Assembly (NCBI RefSeq): GCF_036324505.1
Contig: NC_086349.1
Coordinates: 26,577,259 to 26,641,258 of the forward strand
Direction: 5' to 3'
DNA length: 64,000 nucleotides
Source: Eleginops maclovinus
Lineage: Eukaryota > Chordata > Actinopteri > Perciformes > Eleginopidae
The notes below the pieces were generated by a model. The model was not told the DNA's origin. It saw nothing but the letters and a program-made list of their open reading frames with translations, and did not search any database. Made by a program: the position numbers and the translations under genes. This document shows positions 43,065-53,426 of the stretch, piece by piece. The first letter of the stretch is position 1. Each line of letters begins with the position of its first letter.

Positions 43065-44335
43065 TCTTTAAAGAGTCCTCTCCTGCTGATGTTCAGGTGT
43101 ATATCAGTATGTAGAGTCTCTACTTTAAAGAGTCCTCTCCTGCTGATGTTCAGGTGTATATCGGTATGTAGCGTCTCTACTTTAAAGAGTCCTCTCCTGC
43201 TGATGTTCAGGTGTATATCAGTATGTAGAGTCTCTACTTTAAAGAGTCCTCTCCTGCTGATGTTCAGGTGTATATCAGTATGTAGTGTCTCTACTTTAAA
43301 GAGTCCTCTCCTGCTGATGTTCAGGTGTATATCAGTATGTAGAGTCTCTACTTTAAAGAGTCCTCTCCTGCTGATGTTCAGGTGTATATCGGTATGTAGC
43401 GTCTCTACTTTAAAGAGTCCTCTCCTGCTGATGTTCAGGTGTATATCAGTATGTAGAGTCTCTACTTTAAAGAGTCCTCTCCTGCTGATGTTCAGGTGTA
43501 TATCAGTATGTAGAGTCTCTACTTTAAAGAGTCCTCTCCTGCTGATGTTCAGGTGTATATCAGTATGTAGAGTCTCTACTTTAAAGAGTCCTCTCCTGCT
43601 GATGTTCAGGTGTATATCGGTATGTAGCGTCTCTACTTTAAAGAGTCCTCTCCTGCTGATGTTCAGGTGTATATCAGTATGTAGAGTCTCTACTTTAAAG
43701 AGTCCTCTCCTGCTGATGTTCAGGTGTATATCAGTATGTAGTGTCTCTACTTTAAAGAGTCCTCTCCTGCTGATGTTCAGGTGTATATCAGTATGTAGAG
43801 TCTCTACTTTAAAGAGTCCTCTCCTGCTGATGTTCAGGTGTATATCGGTATGTAGCGTCTCTACTTTAAAGAGTCCTCTCCTGCTGATGTTCAGGTGTAT
43901 ATCAGTATGTAGAGTCTCTACTTTAAAGAGTCCTCTCCTGCTGATGTTCAGGTGTATATCAGTATGTAGAGTCTCTACTTTAAAGAGTCCTCTCCTGCTG
44001 ATGTTCAGGTGTATATCAGTATGTAGAGTCTCTACTTTAAAGAGTCCTCTCCTGCTGATGTTCAGGTGTATATCAGTATGTAGTGTCTCTACTTTAAAGA
44101 GTCCTTTCCTGCTGATGTTCAGGTGTATATCAGTATGTAGAGTCTCTACTTTAAAGAGTCCTCTCCTGCTGATGTTCAGGTGTATATCAGTATGTAGAGT
44201 CTCTACTTTAAAGAGTCCTCTCCTGCTGATGTTCAGGTGTATATCAGTATGTAGTGTCTCTATTTTAAAGAGTCCTCTCCTGCTGATGTTCAGGTGTATA
44301 TCAGTATGTAGCATATCTACTTTAAAGAGTCCTGT
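43065..44335 (+). repeat. 57-bp minisatellite, locus 3 (about 22 copies)
   Basis: Same unit and orientation as locus 1. The variants GTATCGGTATGTAGCG and ATCAGTATGTAGAG alternate in short blocks, indicating amplification of multi-unit segments. The array ends about 17 bp before the splice acceptor of the slc26a9 start-codon exon, so its last unit lies in the region expected to hold the branch point. Confidence 0.96.
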
Positions 44336-44354
44336 ATTTTGATTCGCTGCAGCC

Positions 44355-47300
44355 ATGCACGGGGACCGCCCTCGTTATGTGATTGACAGGCCGGCCTTTA
44401 ACCTCCCAGACTTTGACCGAGAGTTTGACAAGAAGGGCCGACAGTTCCCCATCGGAGAGAAGGTGAAGAAGCTGTTCAGGTACAGAAACACGATCACAGT
44501 CTCTGTGCTCGGCCTCGTGTTGCTGCTGGGACTCAGAGTGAACTCCAGGTGTGTGTTCCTGCAGATGCTCGGTGCTCAGGCTGCAGGCTCTGCTGCTCAG
44601 ACTCCTGCCTGTGCTCAGCTGGCTCCCCAGATACAAAGTGCGGGAGAGCCTGCTCTGTGATGTGGTCAGCGGGGTCAGCGCCGGCACCATCCAGGTCCCG
44701 CAGGGTCAGGAAATCCTCTCAGTAACACCTTTATTCAGCACTGTGTCTCCACTCTATATCGTTTGATAATATCCTGACTTTTATGACGGTTATCTAAAGG
44801 TTTCTGTTCCCTGCAGGCATGGCGTTCGCCCTCCTGGCTAACCTCCCTCCCGTCAACGGCCTCTACTCCTCTTTCTTCCCCCTCATCCCGTACTTTTTCA
44901 TGGGCACGGCTCACCAGATGGTCCCCGGTAAATCACAGAGATGTATTATCTGCAGACTTGTTTTAAACCCCTGACAGTGATGAAGCTGCAGGTCAGCCGT
45001 GACGCCTTGACTTCCTGTGCAGGTACGTTTGCGGTGCTCAGCATCATGGTGGGCATGGTGTGTCTGCATCTAGCTCCAGAGTCAGACTTCAGTCACTTCA
45101 ATGAGACTCTGAACGCGACAGTGGTGGACACGGAGCAGATGAATGAAGTCCGTCTGGGGATATCTGGAACCCTGGCCTGCCTGACTGCCATCATACAGGT
45201 ACTGAGACTAGGCTTCACTGCACCGAAGGTTCTTTAAATGGGAAATAAAAAAAGGGACAAGATAAGAGGATGAGCCTTTGTTAATCACCAGGGGGGATTC
45301 CAGATTTCCACTCTGTTATTGTATACACACAGCACACATGGTTAGGAACTAAACACACACACATGAAGAGGCTCCAGCTACCGGTACACACTCTTACCGG
45401 CGACCCTTCAGTCCCCAAGCCCCTACAGACTGAGCTACTGCTGCCCCCTGTGCTCTACTAAAGGAAGATTTTAACATCTGCTTCACTCTCTTAGTTAGAA
45501 AAAATCTGGAGGTTTTTTCTGTCTTCATAACACAGAAGTGCTTTTGGGGCATTTTTTCTCTCAGATGACGAAGAAAAAATGAACAAAGTCAAACTCAGGA
45601 AGAAGTCAAACTCAGAAAGAAGTCAAACTCAGAAAGAAGTCAAACTCAGAAAGAAGTCAAACTCAGAAAGAAGTCTAAATCTGAAAGAAGTCTAAATCTG
45701 AGAAAAAAAGGGAATTAAAAAAAGTAATAATAATCCTGAGAAAAATGAAAAAAGTCCAAATATATTAAAAACAATTCCTAGAAAAAAAAGAAATGTGAGA
45801 AAACAGTCAGAAATCTGAATTCTAAAAAATGAGGTAAATAAAATTGCATTCCCTTTGATGAAATGCTTCTCTGTGCAGATCGGCCTGGGCTTCGTGCAGT
45901 TTGGGTTTGTCGCCATCTATCTGTCCGAGTCCTTCATCCGAGGCTTCATGACGGCTGCAGGCCTGCAGATCCTCATCTCAGTGCTCAAGTACATCTTCGG
46001 CATCAAAGTGCCGCCGTACAGCGGCCCGCTGGCCGTCGTTTATGTGAGTGACTCATAGCATCTTGTGCTGAAACAACATCGAATCACTCTGGTAGAACGT
46101 TTATGGGACTTCTTCCCTGCAGACTCTGGTGGATATTTTCCGGGGTCTTCCTGACACCAACGTGGCCTCGCTGGTGTTTGCGTTGGTCAGCAGCGTCGTG
46201 CTGATGGCGGTGAAGGAGCTGAGCGCTCGCTACCGCCACAAGCTGCCCTTCCCCATCCCCATGGAGATCATTATTGTGAGTCATTTGGATTTGACTCTTT
46301 CTCAGATTTCAAATTCCTGACTTTCTTCTTAGATTTAGATTTTTTTTTCAGATTTCATTTTTTTCTCAGAATTTTGCTTTATTTTTCTCTGTTTTAGAGT
46401 TTTTACTCAGATTATGACTTTTTCCCTCAGACTTAGAATCATTTATCAGAATTTATTTTTGATTTGTCATTTTTTCTCAGAATTCTGATTTTTGACATTT
46501 TTCTTCTCAGAGTTTTAATTTTCAATAAAATGTTTTTCTAAAAGACAGAAATTGGCACTTCTGTATTGTGAAGCTAGACAAAAGTAGATCAAAGTCTGAG
46601 TAACAGGGATGTGTATTCGATGTTATCAGCATGCTCTTGCCTCTGTATTTAATCCGTTAGTCTACTGATTTATCTGCGTCCTCTGTTGATTTCTGATTTC
46701 TGATCCATGGTCCCGCTGTAGGTGGTGGTGGCCACGGCCATCTCGGGCCCTCTGCATCTTCCTGAGAAATACCACATGGACATAGTGGGAGAAATTCCTC
46801 TGGGGTGAAGCATCCATCATCACATTAAAGAATCACTGGATGCATCTTTTATTTAATGACTTACACAACTCCTGTTTTCCTTCACTCTGCAGGTTCCCGG
46901 CGCCCATCCTGCCCACAGTGGGTCAGTGGGAGGAGATGCTGGGCACGGCGTTCTCCCTCGCTGTGGTCGGGTACGTCATCAACCTCGCCATGGGACGCAC
47001 TCTGGCTGCAAAGCACGGATACGACGTGGACCCCAACCAGGTGGGAAGACTGCACATCCATTACTAATGAAATGAAATCAAACGTCATGGATGCAGCACC
47101 TGTCTTTAGACCCTTTCTTAAAACATCGTGCGTGTGGTTGAGCAGGAGATGCTGGCTCTGGGCTGCAGTAACTTCCTGGGCTCCTTCTTTAAGATCCATG
47201 TGATCTGCTGCGCTCTGTCTGTGACGCTGGCTGTGGACGGTGCAGGGGGGACATCGCAGGTATTAATTATAATAACTATAAATATGTGTAAAGTTTATGT

Positions 47301-50300
47301 GCTTAGTGACAGACTCTGTGACCTTATTCCAACTTAGTGTTTGTCGTGCAGAACAATGCATATTTCAAGCGTTAAAAATGACTGTTGAAGCCTGGTGACT
47401 GCGAAACTAGGGTTTCTTATGATTGTAGTTGAACTGACTGTAACTGACTGCTAACCTCTGCTCCTGTGTCTCTCCTCTCCCAGTTTGCCAGTCTGTGTGT
47501 GATGCTGGTGGTAATGGTGACCATGCTCGCCCTGGGAGCCTTCCTGAAGCCTCTTCCAAAGGTACGCGCACAGAGGAGCAAAAGGACTGAAAGATAAAGA
47601 TTAATGCATGCATTCTGACGGGTGTCATCTTGGTTTCCCAGTCGGTGCTCGGGGCTTTGATTGCAGTGAACCTGAAGAACACGCTGCTGCAGCTCTCTGA
47701 TCCGTACTACCTGTGGAAGAAGAGCAAACTGGACTGTGTGAGTGAGCGCCTCAGAGGTAACCTTGCAGCACAATCAGCTTTCCCAAGTTTTCTGCTAAGT
47801 TTACTATTCTTTGTCCTGCAGTGTGTGTGGGTCGTGTCGTTCCTGGCCACCTTCTTCCTCAGCCTGCCGTACGGAGTGGCTGTCGGGGTGGGCTTCTCCA
47901 TCCTGGTGGTCATTTTCAAGACACAGTTGTGAGTAAACTCTATCCTGAAGATGTTTCTCCATCTGCAGGTGTTTTGTCACATTTGTGTTTCTATATCTGC
48001 GTCGTTTCTGAAGCAGCAGTGCATCTCTCCGTTTCAGCACATTTGCACCTGATCACCATATTTTTAAAATGAAATGCAGAAGTGTGTATTAATGCTTTCC
48101 TTATTCTACACTGTTCCTCCCAGTCGTAATGGTTCTGCAGTGGCCCAGATTATGGATACAGACATCTACAAAAACCCTAAGGTGTACAGCAAGGTATGAA
48201 TATGTGATGTTGCTGCATATCATGTTTGAGGAAATGCTTCTAATATGTTTGCATTAACCCCACAGGTCATTTCAGTAACAGGCGTGAAAATATTGAATTA
48301 TTGCTCCCCGCTCTACTTTGCAAACGCTGAAATGTTCCGTCAGAGAGTCGTCAAAAAGGTACGGCGAAAAAACCTGACCTCCACCTTTCAGTCCGTCAGA
48401 ATTATGTGGTGTTTTGTTGATGTTTATTTTGTCTTTCAAGACAGGACTGGATCCTGGAAAACTGATCCTGGCCAGGAGGAAGTTCCTGGAGAAAGAGGAG
48501 AAAGGGAAAGTGAATGAGGAGAGGAAGGAGGCGAGGAAGAGGAAGCCCAGCTCCCTGGTTACCATGAAGTCTCAGGTGGGGTCAAGGTTATATAATAAGT
48601 CAAATAATACTAAGTGTTTTTATTTGTAATGCACTTTTCATAGACAGCAGACAAACTGAACACATAGTCCAGAGGTTAAAACATTCATGCATTATCTGCA
48701 CATGATTATTATGAAGAAGGTAAAAAAGGCAAAGAAATAAATACAATAATAATTCAGACACAATTAATAAATACAAGAAAATGAAAGAAATATATCAAAT
48801 GATAACATGCATCAATAAAAGAATATAAATATAATATTAAAATAAGGAATCAAAAAAGAAGGGTTAGGGTAATTAAACAAAATCTAGAAAACACAATTCA
48901 AAATGAAAATCAAATAAACAAATGCCAATAATATTGCTAATTAAAAAAGATATATTTATAATATTTATAATTCTGAGAGAAACTCCTGAGAAAGTCAGAA
49001 TCCCCCAAAAACTGATTCAGATTTCTTCCTCAGACGAAGAAATTCAAAATCTGATCAAAAAATCGAATTCTGAGAAATAAAGTTAAATCAGGATTCTTGG
49101 AAATAGTCCAAATATGTCACAAAAAATCTGAAATCTGAATTCTGAGATAAATATGAATGAATACAAAATAATGAAAGAAATAAATCAAATTAAAACATAA
49201 ATAAATACAACACAATAAATAATAATATAAAAATAATGAATGAAAAAATGAGATATCATTTAAATATAAACACAATTTAAATAATAATTTACAAATAAAA
49301 TAAAATAAAATCAAATAAACAAAGAGTGGATAAAACCTACAATTACATTTTGAACCTCCCTCTCTCCTCTGACCTCCCTCTCTCCTCTGACCTCCCTCTC
49401 TCTGACCTCTCTCCTCTGACCTCCCTCTCTCCTCTGACCTCTCTCCTCTGACCTCCCTCCTCTGACCTCCCTCTTTCTGACCTCTCTCCTCTGACCTCCC
49501 TCTCTCTGACCTCTCTCCTCTGACCTCCCTCTCTCTGACCTCTCTCCTCTGACCTCCCTCCTCTGACCTCCCTCTTTCTGACCTCTCTCTGACCTCCCTC
49601 TCTCCTCTGACCTCTCTCCTCTGACCTCCCTCTCTCTGACCTCTCTCTCTCTGACCTCCCTCTCTCTGACCTCTCTCTCTGACCTCTCTCCTCTGACTCC
49701 CTCTCTCCTTGACCCTTCCCCTCTGACCTCTCTCCTCTGACCCTCCTCTCTCTGACCTCTCTCTCTGACCTCCCTTCCTCTGACCTCCTCTCCTGACCTC
49801 CTCCTCCTGACCTCCCTCTCTCTTGACCCCTCTCTCTCTCTGACCTCTCTCCTCTGACCTCCCCTCTCTCTGACCTCTCTCCTCTGACTCCCTCTCTCTG
49901 ACCTCATCTCTGACTCTCTCCTCTGACCTCCCTCTCCTCTGACCGCTCTCCTCTGACCTCCCACTCTCCTCTGACCTCTCTCTCTGACCTCTCTCTCTGA
50001 CCCTCTCTCCTCTGACCTCCTCTCTCTGACCTCTCTCCTCTGACCTCTCTCCTCTGACCTCCCTCTCTCCTTGACTCTCTCCTCTGACCTCTCTCCTCTG
50101 ACCTCCTCTCCTTCTGACCTCTCCTCTCTTGACCTCCTCTCCTCTGACTCCCTCCCTCTCTCTGACCTCTCTCCTCTGACCTCCTCTCTCTGACCTCTCT
50201 CCTCTGACCTTCCTCTCTCCTCTGACCTTCCTCTCTCCTCTGACCTTTCTCCTTTTACCTCCCTCTCTCTGACTTCTCTCCTCTGACCTCTCTCCTCTGA

Positions 50301-51581
50301 CCTTCCTCTCTCCTCTGACCTCTCTCCTCTTACCTCCCTCTCTCTGACCTCTCTCCTCTGACCTCTCTCCTCTGAACGCAGACCATCTCTCAGATGGAGC
50401 TGCAGAATGACTTTGATGCGAGCGAGCCCCCCACTAGCTACGTGAACTTCCACTCTGGAGTCGGTAGCGTCGGGGAGCCAGAGCCACCCCGCCCCACCCT
50501 GGAGCTGCAGCCCACCCCCTTCCACACCCTGATCCTGGACCTGGCAGGAGTGTGCTTCATGGACCTGACGGGCATCAAAACCCTCATAAAGGTTAGAAAT
50601 GGATTGCTATTTTGTAATTATTATTATTATCTATGCTATAATGAGTTAAATGTTAGGTTTCGTTCATTATTATTATCCATATTCAACCTGTATTGCACTT
50701 TTTTATGATATAATATTTGGGTGTTAGTGTACGGAAACCCTGGATATTCTTTGTTCCCCTCACAGATGAACTCCAGCTACTCGACGCTGGGCATTAAGCT
50801 GTACCTGGCTAACGTCCAAGGTAAATCCTACATTTACTCAGGAGCATTTCACAGTTGTTTGCAAGGAAACCGAGCTTTAATCAGTCAAGTGTTAATGTCT
50901 GAAGGACACTGAGATTAAATGAACTCTTATCATACAACGTGCTGGCTTCCTAGAGAGATACTCGGTGGTGATACTCAGTTTTTTTAAATACCACCTGAGA
51001 TGAAATCCTTTGTTTGAATCTGTTGTCTTGCAGCTCAGGTGTACGAGGAGCTGGAGAACGCAGGGGCGTTCGATGACGGGAATATCTCCCACAGTAATCT
51101 CTTCCTCTCCGTCCACGACGCCGTTGTGTTTGCTCAGCAGAGCGCGGCAGAGAGGAGGGTCTCCCCGGAGGTAAAAACATGTTCTAATGTCAGTGAAACA
51201 GAGACTCAGAAGCACCAAATTCCTGTTTTAGCACAGCGTTCATTCTCTGATTCAACGAAGGGTTAACAGAGACATCACACAGGACTTTGTGACACATTAA
51301 GAGCCACAGCAAACAGAATGACTCCAAGGTCACGCTGCATATTAGAGCTGTGTGCCTGAAGGAAGTACAGGAAATGCATCGTCTTCTGTCTGACTTTAAA
51401 TATGAAGATGCTCTGTGTTTGCTGCAGGCAGAGAAAACCAAACAGGAACTCTCCTCCAACTTTAATGAGGAGAAGGATCTGGAGCAGGTAGGCACTAAAA
51501 TACAAGCTGAAAGAATTCACCATGAAAGCTTTCCTCTATATCTAATAGTATTTACCTTTACAGGAGATGTTTGAGCACTGA
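44355..51581 (+). CDS. slc26a9: SLC26A9-like anion channel/transporter, 20 coding exons
   Basis: An epithelial chloride channel/anion exchanger of the SulP family in the plasma membrane. Exons: 44355-44479, 44565-44704, 44817-44927, 45023-45198, 45879-46043, 46123-46275, 46722-46804, 46893-47040, 47146-47259, 47484-47561, 47642-47737, 47822-47928, 48124-48193, 48266-48358, 48441-48575, 50382-50591, 50766-50820, 51034-51170, 51428-51487, 51564-51581. They total 2274 nt (757 codons plus stop), all in frame. The N-terminus RPRYVIDRPAFNLPDFDREF, the membrane segments (e.g. YLSESFIRGFMTAAGLQILI) and NLAMGRTLAAKHGYDVDPNQ follow SLC26A9 more closely than SLC26A3, A5 or A6. The cytosolic STAS domain begins near residue 515, resumes at TLILDLAGVCFMDLTGIKTL and includes a variable basic insert. 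The end is DLEQ/EMFEH, shorter than mammalian SLC26A9, whose tail continues beyond EMF. The ATG exon has an acceptor just before CCATG, so a non-coding first exon is expected upstream. A signal ATTAAA lies at 51684. Confidence 0.93.
45591..45705. repeat. Short 19-20-bp tandem repeat
   Basis: Units of the type AAGTCAAACTCAGAAAG repeat about five to six times in an slc26a9 intron, degenerating into TCTAAATCTGAAAGAAG. Confidence 0.8.
49354..50374 (+). repeat. 1-kb polypyrimidine (CT-rich) tandem array
   Basis: Irregular repetition of CTCTGACCTCCCTCT and CTCTGACCTCTCTC words, almost pure pyrimidine apart from the GA in each CTGACC. It fills the slc26a9 intron right up to the acceptor of the exon at 50382. 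The purine-rich complement yields a 404-codon frame of Arg/Glu/Gly/Ser, which is not a gene. Confidence 0.95.
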
Positions 51582-52815
51582 AGAGGAGCGGAAGACACTC
51601 GCCAACAGATGTCTTTAATGTCACTGTGATGAAGACAAAGTGTATTGTTGCCGAAATACTCTGTATAGAATATCAATCCTCTAATTAAAACAGTAAACTG
51701 TGGCGTCAGTGAGCCTAATTGGATTTCTTGTTATTAATCAGACCTACTAATTGAACCATCAGACGTTATATGCAAGTTTACCGCCAGGCTCGAATCCACC
51801 TGGATCAGCAAGGTCTTACCTCTACTGACTCCTGAACCCGGTTCAATTTCCCTGCTGTAGGCAGACGAGAACTGAATCCGTTCAACTGATCCGTCGGATT
51901 CTGGTTTCTGTTGTGAGAAGTGGCACAATAAGTGTGTGTGTGTGTGTGTGTGGCAGTCGTGCAATGTTACCTCAGAGCAGGAAAGGATGGTGTGTTTTTC
52001 TTTGAGAAATGGTTCACAGTAACAGAAGAGGACATGTTAATCCCCAGCAAACAAATGTATGACCTGAGAAAGTCAAAATCTGAAAATAGATCTAATTGTG
52101 AGAAATAAGTAGAAATATGACAAAAAGTCAGAAAACTGAATTCTGATTAAAGGTCAAAACTTGAGAAAAAAAGTGTTGATAATAAAGAAATCTGAGATAA
52201 AAGTCCATAAATGATCTGAAGTCCTTAAATCACCGGTTATTTTGATCAGCTGGTAAACCTCCACTGTAGCACAGTGATCAGTACCGGACTCCACTGAGAG
52301 GGGGGGCTACACACCAGCACAACAAACCCCGAACACAAGAGGGCAGATAATGAGGGGAGCCCACTCCTCACAACATCCGTGTAGAGAAGCTGCTGACTGC
52401 AGTCAAACCCAACCTGCTGCAATTAACAGAGAGCCAGCTGCGAGCCAGCTGCATCCGCGCGGAGGACAACCCCCAGAATACAAACTGGAAACACGGAGTC
52501 AGCACTTTGAAAACTCTGACAGAAGCACAATGTGTAGTTTTCAGCCACCATGGGAGAGGGAGGGGGGGCGAAACTACAGCTGTAAAGCTTTTATTGCGGT
52601 TGTGCAGCGTGGCATCATGGGAGTTGTAGTCTTCAGCTTCATGTTCATGCTTCAGGAGATGTTTAGCACTTCCTCCTCTCCCCGGATACAGAGCAGTAAG
52701 AACTGTGACCCAGATACATCAGTGATGTTTGCACGATAATGCATGAATAATAATAACAACAACAATAATAACAATAACAATAATAATAACAAGAATAATA
52801 ATAACAATAACAATA
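51582..52815. other. Intergenic stretch between slc26a9 and the BEL/Pao element
   Basis: It holds the short slc26a9 3' UTR (signal ATTAAA at 51684-51689), a small (GT)n at 51932-51952, a ZNF143-like ACTACAACTCCCATGATG box in inverted form near 52609-52636, and an (AAT/AAC)n tract at 52740-52820 into which the retrotransposon inserted. No other gene was recognised. Confidence 0.6.
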
Positions 52816-52820
52816 ATAAC

Positions 52821-53380
52821 TGTACTGGTCTGGGTGGATCTGAGCAGCAATCCCACTATCCAGTTCAGCTAAACTAATTGTTAATGAATAACTCCATGAA
52901 GCAGGGTGCCGATTATGAATGTTTACTCAAATTCAAAGAGTGAAACTGAAACACAAATGTAAATATATATATCAGTTACGAAACTGGATGCACTAAAAAT
53001 ACAAATACACAATATAACATATTGCAATAACTAAGTGCACAAAGGTTGGAGCTTTGCTGTATCACTCCACAGACAATAAACAGATAGGGAAAACATAGCT
53101 AGTGCCATATAAAGTGGTACAAATCGACCATCCAATAACCAAAACAATGCTGTTGATGCGTAGCTAAGGACCTAACAAGCTGCAGTACTTACAAACATTG
53201 CGATTATACAGCTAGCAAGACGAGGATGGTGGAAGATATGATTTTTAGTGTTAAGGTAGCTAAGTAGGCATTGGAATCACTTCCTGAATAGCCACTTCCG
53301 GTTTGACCGGAAGTACTAACAAATAAATGCGACTCGATAAAATAAAAGCCACAGCTTAAAAAAGAATAGGGTCCAGAACA
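52821..53380 (-). repeat. BEL/Pao 3' LTR
   Basis: 560 bp, identical by eye to the copy at 59352-59911. Contains the ETS-like motif ACCGGAAGT and an A-rich end. Confidence 0.95.
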
Positions 53381-53393
53381 CTCCCCCCCCTGG
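53381..53393 (-). other. BEL/Pao polypurine tract
   Basis: CCAGGGGGGGGAG on the minus strand, directly adjacent to the 3' LTR. This is the expected site for plus-strand DNA priming. Confidence 0.75.
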
Positions 53394-53426
53394 GGTCTCT
53401 AACGAGCCCAGATAAAACCAAAAGTA

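Noticed and set aside
43058..44356. Frames of 432 and 417 codons upstream of slc26a9
   Set aside because: Same 57-bp array artefact; the array lies in the leader intron.
49311..50525. 404-codon Arg/Glu-rich frame on the minus strand
   Set aside because: It is the purine-rich complement of a polypyrimidine tract within an slc26a9 intron and overlaps a real slc26a9 exon on the other strand.
44355..51581. Assignment to slc26a3, slc26a5 or slc26a6
   Set aside because: The N-terminal RPRYVIDRPAF motif, the NLAMGRTLAAKHGYDVD segment and the DLEQEMF end match the SLC26A9 pattern much better than the other members.
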